Below, piece by piece: positions 48,345 through 57,856 of a DNA stretch of 64,000 nucleotides. The stretch comes from RPQJ01 sp963712815 (GTDB lineage: Bacteria; Pseudomonadota; Gammaproteobacteria; Steroidobacterales; Steroidobacteraceae). The position numbers were made by a program, and so were the translations under genes. The stretch covers positions 959,570-1,023,569 of the forward strand of contig CAVQJL010000012.1 in the NCBI GenBank assembly GCA_963712815.1. Reading direction: 5' to 3'. The notes below the pieces were generated by a model. It was not told the origin of the DNA. It was given only the letters and a program-made list of their open reading frames with translations, and ran no database searches. Each line of letters starts with the position of its first letter. The stretch's first letter is position 1.

Positions 48345-49238
48345 ATGCGCATACTCATCACGGGCGGCACCGGCTTCATCGGCCAGGCACTCGTCCCGCG
48401 GCTCGCAACGGCCGGTCACGAGATCGTGCTGCTCAGCCGGCAGGCGAAGCCGCGGATGCCGACGGGCGCCGCGACTTCCGTGACGCGGCTCGACGAGCTC
48501 GACGCCGGCGAGTTCGGCGGCGCGATCAACCTCGCCGGCGAGCCGATCGGCGAAGGGCGCTGGACGCCGACCCGCCGCAAGCTGCTGCTCGATTCACGCA
48601 TCGAGACGACGTCGAAGCTGGTCGAGTGGATGCGGCGCGCGAAGCGCCCGCCCCAGGTGCTCGTGTCGGCCTCGGCGGTCGGCTACTACGGCGAGCAGGG
48701 AGAGCGCGAGATCACCGAGGACACCCCTCCGACGCCGGGCTTCACGCACGAGCTGTGCGCGGCCTGGGAACGGGAGGCCGGGCGGGCGACCGAGCTGGGC
48801 GTGCGCCTGTGCATCGCGCGCATCGGCGTGGCGCTCGATCGCGACGGCGGCGCGCTGGCGAAGATGCTGCCCGCCTTCCGCCTGGGCGCAGGCGGACGGC
48901 TCGGCTCGGGGCAGCACTGGTTCCCGTGGATCCACCGCGAGGACATTGCGGCGATCCTGCAGTGGCTGCTCGAGACTCCCGCGGCGAGCGGCGCGTACAA
49001 CGCGAGCGCCCCCAACCCGGTCACCAACGAGGCGTTCACGCGCGCGCTCGGCCGCGCGCTCGGCCGCCCGACGGTGCTGCCGATGCCCGAGCTGGCGCTC
49101 AAGCTGCTGTTCGGCGAGATGTCGGAGCTGCTGCTCGTGAGCAGCCGCATGCTGCCGAAGCGACTGCTGGACGAAGGCTTCCGGTTCCGCTATCCGGAAC
49201 TCGACGGCGCGCTCGCGGCGATCTTTGGCGGCGCCTGA
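48345..49238 (+). CDS. TIGR01777-family NAD(P)-binding epimerase-like protein (YfcH-like)
   Basis: A 297-residue short-chain dehydrogenase-like protein. The cofactor motif is MRILITGGTGFIGQALVPRL; then AINLAGEPIGEGRW, VLVSASAVGYYGEQGE, GQHWFPWIHREDIAAIL and YNASAPNPVTNEAF are diagnostic of the TIGR01777 family. Reaction unknown in most members; linked with cell division or lipid functions in some bacteria. ATG 48345 is chosen; an upstream in-frame start overlaps the previous gene and precedes the conserved GGTGFIG by too much. Confidence 0.9.
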   Translation: MRILITGGTGFIGQALVPRLATAGHEIVLLSRQAKPRMPTGAATSVTRLDELDAGEFGGAINLAGEPIGEGRWTPTRRKLLLDSRIETTSKLVEWMRRAKRPPQVLVSASAVGYYGEQGEREITEDTPPTPGFTHELCAAWEREAGRATELGVRLCIARIGVALDRDGGALAKMLPAFRLGAGGRLGSGQHWFPWIHREDIAAILQWLLETPAASGAYNASAPNPVTNEAFTRALGRALGRPTVLPMPELALKLLFGEMSELLLVSSRMLPKRLLDEGFRFRYPELDGALAAIFGGA

Positions 49239-49283
49239 GCACACGGGGTTCGCCGCTCACGCGCGGCGCACGACCGGGCCGCG

Positions 49284-51932
49284 CTAGGTTGCAGGCTGCA
49301 GCCGACTCGGCTGGCCATCCGGATGGCGCCACTTCCAGCTCAGCTTGTGCAGCTCCATCACGATCAGCAGGCTGAGTGCCATGGCCGGGAACACGGCCCA
49401 CTCGTCGGCAGTGATCGGCCCGACGGCGAGTACCCGCTGCATCAGCGGGACGTGCATCGCACCGACGTGCAACAGCAGTGCGATGGCGACGCCGACCGCA
49501 AGCAGCGGGTTGTTCGACAGCGGATTGCGGAACACCGAGAGCGTCTCGGAGCGGGCATTGAAAGCGTCCACGTTCTGCATCAGCACCATCAGCAGCAGCA
49601 GGTGGCTGCGCGCCGTCTCCACCGGCAGGCCAGCCTGCAGCATCAGCACGAAGGCCGCGAAGCCGACCGCGGCCATCCAGGCCCCTGCCAGCAATCCGCG
49701 CTCGATCATCAGCCGGTCGAACACCGACTCGTCCGGCCGGCGCGGCGGCACGCCGAGCACGTTGCCGTGGCCGCGCTCGAAGGCGAGCGCGACGTACTGG
49801 ATGCCGTTGGTGACGATGTTGAGCCAGAGCAGCTGCGCCGGCAGCATCGGCAGGGGCAGGCCCACCACGACTGCGAGACCCAGGGTAGTGACCTCGGCGA
49901 TGCCCGCCGCGATCAGAAGGTAGATCACGTTGCGGATGTTCTGGTAGGCGACGCGCCCTTCCTCGATCCCGCCCACGATGGTGGCAAAGTTGTCGTCGCT
50001 TAGAACGAGGTCCGAGGCTTCGCGGGCGACGTCGGTGCCGCTCCGACCCATGGCGATGCCGACGTTCGCGCGGCGCAAGGCCGGCGCGTCGTTCACGCCA
50101 TCGCCGGTGACGGCGACGAAGTGACCGGCCGACTGCGCGATCTCCACCAGCTCGAGCTTCTGCGCCGGCGTCACCCGTGCGAAGACGGTCACCGTGTCGA
50201 GCGCCGCCTGCAGCCGCGGCCCCGAATCACCCTCGAGTTCGTGGCCGGTCAGCAGGTGGCCCGGGCCGTCCCCGATGTCGAGGTCGCGGGCGATGGCAAG
50301 GGCGGTGAGCGGGTGGTCGCCCGTGACCATCACCACCCGGATGCCGGCCTCCCGGCAGCGCCGGATCGCCTCGCGTGCACCCGGGCGCAGCGGATCGATC
50401 AGGCCGAGCAGCCCCAGGTACTCGAGATCGTGCGGCTCCGCAGGCGTCTCCGACGGACTGAACCTCTGCGGCATGCGGCCGCTGGCCAGCGCCAGCACGC
50501 GGCAGCCGCAGGCCGCCAGGCGGGCGGCGGACTCCAGCGCGGCAGCCCGCACGGGCCCGTCGCCACGACACATGCCGAGCACACGCTCCGGCGCGCCCTT
50601 CACCGCCACCCAGGTGCCGCCATCGGTCGTGTGAAAGCTCGCCGCGAAGCGATGCTCCGGCTCGAAGGCAATCATCCCGACGCGCGGCCGGTCGAGCAGC
50701 AGCGGATCGCGGCTCACGCCGGCCTTTCGGGCGAGCACGAGCAGCGCGACGTCCGTCGGGTCACCCCGCCAGCTCCAGCCGTTCTCCTGCTCGAGGAGGT
50801 CGGCCTCGTTGCAGGCGACCGCGACCTCGAGCAGTGCATGCAATGCCGCGTCCGCTGCGGAAGGCTCCGCCGCGGGCGCGTTCGGCACGATCTCGCCCTG
50901 TGGGTCGTAACCGGCGCCGGTCACCTCGAAACTGCGGCCATCGGCCAGTTGCACTGAGCGCACGGTGAGCTCGTTGCAGGTCAGCGTCCCGGTCTTGTCG
51001 CTCGCCACCAGCGTGCAGCTGCCGAGGCTCTCGACCGCCGGCAGCCGGCGCACGATGGCCCCACGATTCGCCATTCGGCGTGCGCCAATGGCGAGCGCGA
51101 CCGTGAGCGCCACCGGCAACCCTTCCGGTATGGCCGAAACCGCCAGCGCGACGCCGAACATGAACATCTCGGCCACGCCCCGGCCGTGGACCAGGACCCC
51201 GACGGCACCGAGCACGATCACGGCCCCGAGCACCGAGAGCGCGATCGCCTTGCTGAAGCGCTCCATGCGCTCCACCAGCGGCGGCGTACCGCGCTCCGTC
51301 TCGGTCATCGTGATGGCAAGGCCGCCGACCACCGTCGCAAGGCCGGTCGCCACCACCTCGCCGTGTCCGCGCCCGCGGGTGACGGTCGATCCGGCAAAGG
51401 CCATGTTCCGTCGCTCGGCGGGCTGGGCCCCCGGGGGACCGCTCCAGCGAGCGTCCTTCAGGACCGGCAGCGACTCGCCGGTGAGCAGCGACTCCTCGAT
51501 CTCGAGCGCGTGCGTCGCGAGCAGCCGCAGGTCCGCCGGGACGCGCTGCCCGCTCTCGAGTGCCACCACGTCGCCGGGCACGACCTCCTCGGCATCGACC
51601 TCGACGAGGCGACCGTCGCGCAGCACGGTGGCTCTGACGCGCAGCATCCGCTGCAGAGCCTGGCTCTGCAGCTCGGCGTTCCATTCCTGCCAGCCGCCGA
51701 TGCACGAGTTGACCAGCAGCACCACGCCGATGAAGCCGGCATCGCCGAAGTCGCCGAGCGCCAGCGCCGCGACCGCGGCGGCCAGCAGCACGTAGACAAG
51801 CGGGCTCTTCAGTTGACGCAGGCCGATCTCCAGCACCCCGGGCCGCGGCTCGGAGGGCAGAACGTTCGGGCCGTGGGTCGCGAGGCGCGAGCTTGCCTCG
51901 GTACTGCTCAGACCGCCGGGAGGGGTGTTCAC
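49284..51932 (-). CDS. P-type cation-transporting ATPase, second copy
   Basis: An 882-residue pump. LTGESLPVLKD (actuator), D312 in ASDKTGTLTCNE (phosphorylated), TGDGVNDAPALR and IPEGLPVALTV place it with P2-type Ca2+/Na+-like ATPases. It differs from the pump at 37676-40375 by a shorter N-terminus and a longer C-terminal membrane domain. The gene lies 61 bases downstream of cbbP on the same strand but is unlikely to be part of carbon fixation. Ion specificity not readable by eye. Confidence 0.9.
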   Translation of the reverse strand: MNTPPGGLSSTEASSRLATHGPNVLPSEPRPGVLEIGLRQLKSPLVYVLLAAAVAALALGDFGDAGFIGVVLLVNSCIGGWQEWNAELQSQALQRMLRVRATVLRDGRLVEVDAEEVVPGDVVALESGQRVPADLRLLATHALEIEESLLTGESLPVLKDARWSGPPGAQPAERRNMAFAGSTVTRGRGHGEVVATGLATVVGGLAITMTETERGTPPLVERMERFSKAIALSVLGAVIVLGAVGVLVHGRGVAEMFMFGVALAVSAIPEGLPVALTVALAIGARRMANRGAIVRRLPAVESLGSCTLVASDKTGTLTCNELTVRSVQLADGRSFEVTGAGYDPQGEIVPNAPAAEPSAADAALHALLEVAVACNEADLLEQENGWSWRGDPTDVALLVLARKAGVSRDPLLLDRPRVGMIAFEPEHRFAASFHTTDGGTWVAVKGAPERVLGMCRGDGPVRAAALESAARLAACGCRVLALASGRMPQRFSPSETPAEPHDLEYLGLLGLIDPLRPGAREAIRRCREAGIRVVMVTGDHPLTALAIARDLDIGDGPGHLLTGHELEGDSGPRLQAALDTVTVFARVTPAQKLELVEIAQSAGHFVAVTGDGVNDAPALRRANVGIAMGRSGTDVAREASDLVLSDDNFATIVGGIEEGRVAYQNIRNVIYLLIAAGIAEVTTLGLAVVVGLPLPMLPAQLLWLNIVTNGIQYVALAFERGHGNVLGVPPRRPDESVFDRLMIERGLLAGAWMAAVGFAAFVLMLQAGLPVETARSHLLLLMVLMQNVDAFNARSETLSVFRNPLSNNPLLAVGVAIALLLHVGAMHVPLMQRVLAVGPITADEWAVFPAMALSLLIVMELHKLSWKWRHPDGQPSRLQPAT

Positions 51933-51993
51933 GCCGCGATTACAGGTCAGGCGGGGACCGGGCGGAATAGCGGTTTCCCGCCGCCGCGCGGGT

Positions 51994-52869
51994 TCAGTAC
52001 GCCCGCTTCTTCGTATCCATCATCCTCAGGATCAACGGCGTGAGGATGATCTGCATCGCGAGCGGCAGCTTGCCGCCCGGCAGCACCAGCGTGTTGGGCC
52101 GCGACATGAACGAGTCGTGGATCATTGACAGCAGGTAGGGGAAGTCGATGCCCTTCGGATTCGCGAAACGCACGATCAGGAAACTCTCGTCCGCCGTCGG
52201 GATGTCCTTGGCGATGAAGGGGTTGGAGGTGTCGACGGTGGGCACGCGCTGGAAGTTGATGTGCGTGCGGGAGAACTGCGGCGCGATGTAGTTCACGTAG
52301 TCCGGCATGCGCCGCAGGATGGTGTCCACCACCGCCTCCGTGGAATAGCCGCGGCGGCTGCGGTCGCGGTGCAGCTTCTGGATCCACTCGAGGTTGATCG
52401 AGGGGGCCACGCCCACCAGCAGGTCCGGATACCGGGCGACGTCGTGCTCCGGCGTCTGCACCGCGCCGTGCAGGCCCTCGTAGAACATCAGGTCCGAGCC
52501 CTCGCCGATCTCGGCCCAGGGCGTGAAGGTGCCCGGCTCGCCGCCGTACTTCGCGCCCTCCTCGGCGTCGTGGATGTAGGTGCGCGAACGACCCTTGCCG
52601 CTCAGCGCGTAGCTCCTGAACAGCGCCTCGAGATCGCCGAACAGGTTCGATTCGGGCCCGAAGTGGCTGAAGTTCTTGTTCCCCTGCGCCTCGGCCTCCT
52701 TCATCTTCTCGCGCATGGCCGAACGGTCGTAGCGATGGAAGGCGTCGCCCTCGACGATCGCCGCGTCGATCTTCTCGCGGCGGAAGATCCACTCGAAGGT
52801 GGTCTTGACGGTGGTCGTCCCCGCGCCGCTCGAGCCGGTCACCGCGATGATGGGGTGTCTCGCCGACAT
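51994..52869 (-). CDS. cbbP: Phosphoribulokinase
   Basis: A 291-residue proteobacterial-type phosphoribulokinase. Walker A GSSGAGTTTVKTT, substrate region VEGDAFHRYDR, FSHFGPESNLFGDLE and the C-terminal PLAMQIILTPLILRMM are typical. It makes ribulose-1,5-bisphosphate for the RuBisCO encoded 2-5 kb upstream. GGGAGAG precedes the ATG. Last enzyme of the cbb operon, 24 bases after the FBPase gene. Confidence 0.95.
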   Translation of the reverse strand: MSARHPIIAVTGSSGAGTTTVKTTFEWIFRREKIDAAIVEGDAFHRYDRSAMREKMKEAEAQGNKNFSHFGPESNLFGDLEALFRSYALSGKGRSRTYIHDAEEGAKYGGEPGTFTPWAEIGEGSDLMFYEGLHGAVQTPEHDVARYPDLLVGVAPSINLEWIQKLHRDRSRRGYSTEAVVDTILRRMPDYVNYIAPQFSRTHINFQRVPTVDTSNPFIAKDIPTADESFLIVRFANPKGIDFPYLLSMIHDSFMSRPNTLVLPGGKLPLAMQIILTPLILRMMDTKKRAY

Positions 52870-52893
52870 TGCGTTCTCTCCCGTAGCTGGGGG

Positions 52894-53976
52894 TCAGGCG
52901 TTGCGGAACAACGACCGCTCGCCGAACAGCGGTGAGCTGTAGGGCTTGTCCTCGCCCCGGTCGTACTCGGCGTGGTAGCGCTCGATGCGCTCGACCTCGC
53001 CCCGCGAGCCGAGGATGACGGGCACGCGCTGGTGCAGGCGCTCCGGCTCGACGTCGAGGATGCGACGGCGTCCGGTCGAGGCCGCGCCGCCGGCGTGTTC
53101 GACGATCATCGACATGGGGTTCGCCTCGTAGAGCAGGCGCAGCCGGCCCTCGCGATTCGCCTCCTTCTGGTCGCGCGGATACATGTAGATGCCGCCGCGC
53201 AGCAGGATGCGGTGCACGTCGGCGACCATCGAGGCGATCCAGCGGGTGTTGAAGTCACGGCCCCGCGGGCCCTCCGCCCCGGCCTTGCACTCGTCCACGT
53301 AGCGCGTGATGGGTGGCTCCCAGAAGCGGCGGTTCGACGCGTTGATCAGGTACTCCGAGCCCTCCTCCGGGATGCGCAGGTCGGGGTGCGTGAGCACGAA
53401 GTTGCCGATCTCGCGGTCGAGCGTGAAGCCGTGCACGCCCTGGCCGACGGTGATCACGATCTGCGTGGCCGGCCCGTAGATTGCGTAGCCGGCAGCGAGC
53501 TGTCGCATGCCGGGCTGCAGGACCGCGGCGGTGCCGCGCCGCGTCTCGGGCAGCGCGAGGATCGAGAAGATGGAGCCCACGGGCACGTTGAGGTCGAGGT
53601 TCGCCGACCCGTCCAGTGGGTCGAACACCAGCGCGAGGCGGCCGTGGCCTTCGACGAAGTGCACGTCCTCCATCTCCTCGGAGGCGAGCGCGCCGACGAG
53701 CCCGCTCCACTCCACGCCGCGGGCGAACAGCTCGTCGGCCAGCAGGTCGAGCTTCTTCTGCGGCTCGCCCTGGGCGTTCTCGGTGCCCGCGAGGCCGGCG
53801 AGGCCGACCAGGGGGCCCTTCCCCACCGCGACGGAGATGGCCTTGATCACGGCGGCGACGTCCACCAGCAGCGCGGCCAGCTCGCGGCCGTGCGGCCCCT
53901 CCGGCACCTGCTGGATGAGAAACTTCGAGATCGTCGTGTAGCCGGGGTTCAGCGCAAGCTCGTGCGGGTTCAGCAT
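52894..53976 (-). CDS. cbbF: Fructose-1,6-bisphosphatase class I
   Basis: A 360-residue enzyme. The metal-binding acid motif VFDPLDGSANLDLNVPVGSIF and LRYVDEC-like C-terminal region (ITRYVDECKAG) are class I signatures. It regenerates fructose-6-phosphate in the Calvin cycle. Its ATG 53976 lies seven bases inside the end of cbbX, so the two are translationally coupled. The encoded order is RuBisCO large, small, activase, FBPase, PRK. Confidence 0.95.
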   Translation of the reverse strand: MLNPHELALNPGYTTISKFLIQQVPEGPHGRELAALLVDVAAVIKAISVAVGKGPLVGLAGLAGTENAQGEPQKKLDLLADELFARGVEWSGLVGALASEEMEDVHFVEGHGRLALVFDPLDGSANLDLNVPVGSIFSILALPETRRGTAAVLQPGMRQLAAGYAIYGPATQIVITVGQGVHGFTLDREIGNFVLTHPDLRIPEEGSEYLINASNRRFWEPPITRYVDECKAGAEGPRGRDFNTRWIASMVADVHRILLRGGIYMYPRDQKEANREGRLRLLYEANPMSMIVEHAGGAASTGRRRILDVEPERLHQRVPVILGSRGEVERIERYHAEYDRGEDKPYSSPLFGERSLFRNA

Positions 53977-54875
53977 GGATCCTCCTCGGGGGCGCCGGCG
54001 GCACGCGTCGCGTCGAACACGCGGCTGGCGCGGATGTCGGCCGCCTCGATGGTCATGAGCATCGCGGCGTCCACCTGCCCGGCGTCGAGCAGGCGGCGTG
54101 CCTGGCGCAGTCGCGCGCGGTCGAGCGCGTTGCGCACCGAGCGGGCATTGGCGAAGTTCGGCTGCACGCGGCGCAGTTCGAGGTACTCGGCGAGCGCGAC
54201 GCGCCCCTCGGGCGAGAGCCGCAGCCCGAGGCCCTCGACCATCTTCTCCGCGATCGCGCCGAGCTCGGCGGTCGAGTAGTCCGGAAAGTCGATGTGGTGC
54301 GCGACCCGCGAGCCGAGCCCGGGGTTGCTCTGGAAGAACGTGTCCATGCGCGACTTGTAGCCTGCGAAGATCACCACGAGGTCGTCGCGCTGATTCTCCA
54401 TCACCTGCATCAGGATCTCGATCGCCTCCTGGCCGTAGTCGCGCTCGTTCTCGGGGCGATAGAGGTAGTACGCCTCGTCGATGAACAGCACGCCGCCCAT
54501 CGCGCGCTTGAGGACTTCCTTGGTCTTGGGCGCCGTGTGGCCGATGTACTGGCCGACGAGGTCGTCGCGCGTCACGGAGACGAGGTGTCCCTTTCGGACG
54601 TGGCCGAGGCGGTGCAGGATCGTCGCCATGCGCGTCGCGACCGTGGTCTTGCCGGTGCCGGGGTTGCCCGTGAAGCACATGTGCAGGGCGGGCTTCGCGC
54701 CCTCGACGCCGAGCGCCGCGCGTGCCTTGTCCACCACCAGCAGCGAGGCGATCTCGCGCAGGCGCAGCTTCACCGGCGCGAGACCGACGAGCTCGCGGTC
54801 GAGCTCGTCGAGCACCTCGCCGACGCCGGACTCGGCGAGCAGCGCCTTAAGGTCGATGGAACCGGCCGTGGTCAC
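53970..54875 (-). CDS. cbbX: RuBisCO activase CbbX
   Basis: A 301-residue AAA+ protein. Walker A is CFTGNPGTGKTTVA (about 67-80) and Walker B FIDEAYYL; the PNFANARSVRNALDRARLRQ sensor region is typical of CbbX. It removes inhibitory sugar phosphates from red-type (form IC/ID) RuBisCO by pulling the C-terminus of the large subunit. GTG start. It follows cbbS by 15 bases. Confidence 0.95.
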   Translation of the reverse strand: MTTAGSIDLKALLAESGVGEVLDELDRELVGLAPVKLRLREIASLLVVDKARAALGVEGAKPALHMCFTGNPGTGKTTVATRMATILHRLGHVRKGHLVSVTRDDLVGQYIGHTAPKTKEVLKRAMGGVLFIDEAYYLYRPENERDYGQEAIEILMQVMENQRDDLVVIFAGYKSRMDTFFQSNPGLGSRVAHHIDFPDYSTAELGAIAEKMVEGLGLRLSPEGRVALAEYLELRRVQPNFANARSVRNALDRARLRQARRLLDAGQVDAAMLMTIEAADIRASRVFDATRAAGAPEEDPC

Positions 54876-54890
54876 GATGCGTCCGGCGGC

Positions 54891-55277
54891 TCAGGCGCGC
54901 TCGAGCGTGTATCGCACGAGCCGGCTCTGACCCTCCTCGCGACGCAGCCTGTAGCGGGCCTCTTCGGCCGGCCGGTGCACGATGAACGACAACCGCATGG
55001 TCTCGAAGCCGCGCGTGGAGTCGAACGCGTTGAGCTTGATGTAGCAGTCGGCGTGCGCCTTGCGGCATTCGCGAAGCTCGCCCATCAGGCCCGCCGCGTC
55101 CTTGAGGTCGAACATCGGCATGCCCCACAACTCCCAGTACACGTTGCGGGGATGCGGATCGTCGGTGAACTCGATCGAGACGGCCCAACCCTGCTGCAGG
55201 GCGTATTCGACCTGCTTGCCGACCTGCTCGTCGGTGAGGTCGGGCAGGAACGAGAAAGTGCCTTGTGTGATGCGCAT
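54891..55277 (-). CDS. cbbS: RuBisCO small subunit (form IC)
   Basis: A 128-residue small subunit. MRITQGTFSFLPDLTDEQ, YALQQGWAVSIEFTDDPHPRN and WELWGMPMFDL identify red-type (IC) proteins; the C-terminal extension RRE...RYTLERA provides the extra beta hairpin of this form. It assembles with CbbL as an L8S8 holoenzyme. It starts 11 bases downstream of cbbL. Confidence 0.96.
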   Translation of the reverse strand: MRITQGTFSFLPDLTDEQVGKQVEYALQQGWAVSIEFTDDPHPRNVYWELWGMPMFDLKDAAGLMGELRECRKAHADCYIKLNAFDSTRGFETMRLSFIVHRPAEEARYRLRREEGQSRLVRYTLERA

Positions 55278-55288
55278 GTCGGGGCTCC

Positions 55289-56773
55289 TCAGGCGACGCT
55301 CGGGGTCGGGACGAAGTCCGACGTGTCCGTCGAGGCGTAGTTGAACGTGACGTCCTTCCAGGTCGTGAGCGCGGCCTCGAGCGGCCGGCAGGTCTTCGCC
55401 GCGGCGGCGAGGATCTCGGGCCCTTCGTTGGCGATGTCGCGGCCCTCGTTGCGCGCGAGCACCATGCACTCGAGCGCGACGCGGTTGGCCTGCGCGCCGG
55501 CCTGGATGCCCATCGGGTGACCGATCGTGCCGCCGCCGAACTGCAGCACGACGTCGTCGCCGAACAGGTCGAGCAGTTGGTGCATCTGCCCGGCGTGGAT
55601 GCCGCCCGACGCGACCGGCATGACCTTGCGCAGGCCCGCCCAGTCCTGGTCGAAGAACAGGCCGCGCGGCAGGTCCTTGACCGTGTAGGAGTCGCGCAGC
55701 ACGTTGTAGAAGCCCTGCACCGTCAGCGGATCGCCCTCGAGCTTGCCGACGGCGGTGCCCGCGTGGGCGTGGTCCACGCCCGCGAGGCGCAGCCACTTGG
55801 AGATCACCCGGAACGAGATGCCGTGGGTCTTCTGCCGCGTGTAGGTGCCGTGGCCCGCGCGGTGCAGGTGCAGGACCATGTCGTTCTGGCGCGCCCACTC
55901 CGAGATCGACTGGATCGCCGTCCAGCCGATCACGAGGTCGATCATCACGATGCACGAGCCGAGCTGCTTGGCGTACTCGCCCCGTCGGTACATCTCCTCC
56001 ATGGTGCCGGCGGTGATGTTGAGGTAGTGACCCTTCACCTCGCCGCTCATCGCCTGCGCTTTCTGCACGGCTTCCATGCAGAAGGCGAAGCGGTCGCGCC
56101 AGTGCATGAACGGCTGCGAGTTGATGTTCTCGTCGTCCTTGGTGAAATCGAGCCCGCCGGCGAGCCCCTCGTACACGACGCGGCCGTAGTTCTTGCCCGA
56201 CAGCCCGAGCTTGGGCTTGATGGTCGCGCCGAGCAGCGGACGGCCGTACTTGTCGAGCCGCTCGCGCTCCACGACGATGCCGGTGGGCGGTCCCTTGAAA
56301 GTCTTCACGTAGGCGACCGGGAAATGCATGTCCTCGAGCCGCAGCGCCTTGAGCGGCTTGAAGCCGAATACGTTGCCGATGATCGAGGCCGTGAGGTTGG
56401 CGATGGAGCCTTCCTCGAACAGGTCGAGGTCGTAGGCGATGTAGGCGAAGTACTGCCCGGGCGAGCCGGGCACCGGGTCCACCTGGTAGGCCTTGGCCCG
56501 GTAGTGCTCGGCCGCGGTCAGGCGGTCGGTCCAGACCACTGTCCACGTCGCGGTGGACGACTCGCCGGCGACGGCGGCGGCAGCCTCTTCCGGATCCACG
56601 CCGTCCTGCGGCGTGATGCGGAAGCAGGCGATCACGTCGGTGGGCTTGGGTTCGTAGTCGGGCACCCAGTAGCCCATTTCCTTGTATTTCAGCACGCCGG
56701 CCTTGTAGCGGGCCGCGGTGTTGCCGGTGGTTCTCTGGCCGGCGCCGCCGGCCGTCGCTGGGGTCTGGGTCAT
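55289..56773 (-). CDS. cbbL: RuBisCO large subunit (form IC)
   Basis: A 494-residue large subunit that carboxylates ribulose-1,5-bisphosphate. ATIKPKLGLSGKNYGR, GGLDFTKDDENINSQPF (carbamylated lysine), LHLHRAGHGTYTR and VLQFGGGTIGHPMG are canonical active-site segments; YKAGVLKYKEMGYWVPDYEP is the red-type N-terminus. It is the first gene of the cbb operon and is divergent from the LysR regulator cbbR, 100 bases away, with a palindrome between them. Confidence 0.98.
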   Translation of the reverse strand: MTQTPATAGGAGQRTTGNTAARYKAGVLKYKEMGYWVPDYEPKPTDVIACFRITPQDGVDPEEAAAAVAGESSTATWTVVWTDRLTAAEHYRAKAYQVDPVPGSPGQYFAYIAYDLDLFEEGSIANLTASIIGNVFGFKPLKALRLEDMHFPVAYVKTFKGPPTGIVVERERLDKYGRPLLGATIKPKLGLSGKNYGRVVYEGLAGGLDFTKDDENINSQPFMHWRDRFAFCMEAVQKAQAMSGEVKGHYLNITAGTMEEMYRRGEYAKQLGSCIVMIDLVIGWTAIQSISEWARQNDMVLHLHRAGHGTYTRQKTHGISFRVISKWLRLAGVDHAHAGTAVGKLEGDPLTVQGFYNVLRDSYTVKDLPRGLFFDQDWAGLRKVMPVASGGIHAGQMHQLLDLFGDDVVLQFGGGTIGHPMGIQAGAQANRVALECMVLARNEGRDIANEGPEILAAAAKTCRPLEAALTTWKDVTFNYASTDTSDFVPTPSVA

Positions 56774-56833
56774 GGTGTCCGCCTCCTGCCGCGATGAGCG
56801 ATGGCTGGACTGTAGGCCGGGCCCTTGATAAAA

Positions 56834-56848
56834 AAATACTTAGTATTT
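56834..56848. promoter_or_regulatory. CbbR operator in the cbbR-cbbL intergenic region
   Basis: The 15-base odd palindrome AAATACTTAGTATTT lies 60 bases before cbbL and 26 bases before cbbR. A T-N11-A core, typical of LysR-type sites, is contained in it, and A+T-rich DNA surrounds it in an otherwise G+C-rich region. CbbR would bind here to activate cbbL and regulate itself. Confidence 0.75.
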
Positions 56849-56873
56849 ATTGGCTGACCTTTAAGATTTGCTT

Positions 56874-57852
56874 ATGCCAATGCGACACCTGAGCCTGCGG
56901 CAACTGCAGGTCGTCCGCACGATCGCCGACCTCGGTTCGATGGCCCGTGCGGCCGCGGCGCTGCACATGACCGGACCCGCGGTCTCCCAGCAGGTGCAGC
57001 AACTCGAGAAGACCCTCGGCGCGCCGGTCTTCGACCGGCTGGGGCGGAAGCTGCGCCTCACGGTGGTCGGCGAGCGCGTCGCCGACGCAGCCGGAGACGT
57101 GCAGGTCACGGCTCGGCCTGCTCTACAAGGACCTCGACGCGCTCCGCAAGCGCGACGACGGCACGCTGCACCTCGGCATCCTCGGCACCGGAACGCACAT
57201 CCTGCCGCCGCTGCTCGCCGAGTTCCGGCAACGCTCGCCGGGCATCGCCGTGCAGATGGTGGTGCTGCCCCGCGAGGAACTCGCGCGCCGGGTGCTCGAC
57301 GGCGACGTGGACCTCGCGCTCATGGGCCGCGGCGCGGTGCCGGCCGCGGATGCCGCCGGCCCGAGCGGAGCCCCGCTCGCGCTCGAGCCGTTCGCGGACA
57401 ACCCGCACGTGGTCATCGCCTGGCCGGGTCACGCACTCGCCGGCGCGCGCGGCGTGCCGGCCATCGAGCTGCGCCACGAGAGCGTCGTGCAGCGCGAGCC
57501 AGGCTCCGGCACGCGTGCGATGCTCGATGCGTTCCTCGGCATGCACCGCATCGTGCCGCGCGAGCGCATCACGGTGACGGGCAACGAGATGGCCAAGCAC
57601 GCGGTGATGTCGCGGCTCGGCATCAGCCTGACTTCCATGCACACGCTGTTCCTCGAACTGGAGACCGGCGCACTGGTGCGGCTCGACGTCGACGGCACGC
57701 CGATCGTGCGCACCTGGTACGTGGCGCACCATGCCGGCCGCTGGCTGCCGCCTGCGGCCGCCGCGTTCCGGGACTACCTGCTCGAGGAAGGCGCACGCAA
57801 GGTCGCCGACCGGACCCGGGCGCTGCTGTCGGCGACCCATCGCCCGACGTGA
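56874..57852 (+). CDS. cbbR: LysR-family regulator CbbR, with a frameshift
   Basis: A LysR-type regulator of about 325 residues. The N-terminal helix-turn-helix is RHLSLRQLQVVRTIADLGSMARAAAALHMTGPAVSQQVQQLE. At about 57,095-57,114 the frame breaks, and the effector domain continues one frame over (LLYKDLDALRKRDDGTLHLG, PGIAVQMVVLPREELARRVLDGDVDLALMG to the stop at 57852). No stops occur in the shifted part, so one missing or extra base is likely. It activates the divergent cbb operon. ATG 56874 was chosen over a TTG six bases earlier. Confidence 0.88.
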
Positions 57853-57856
57853 ACGC

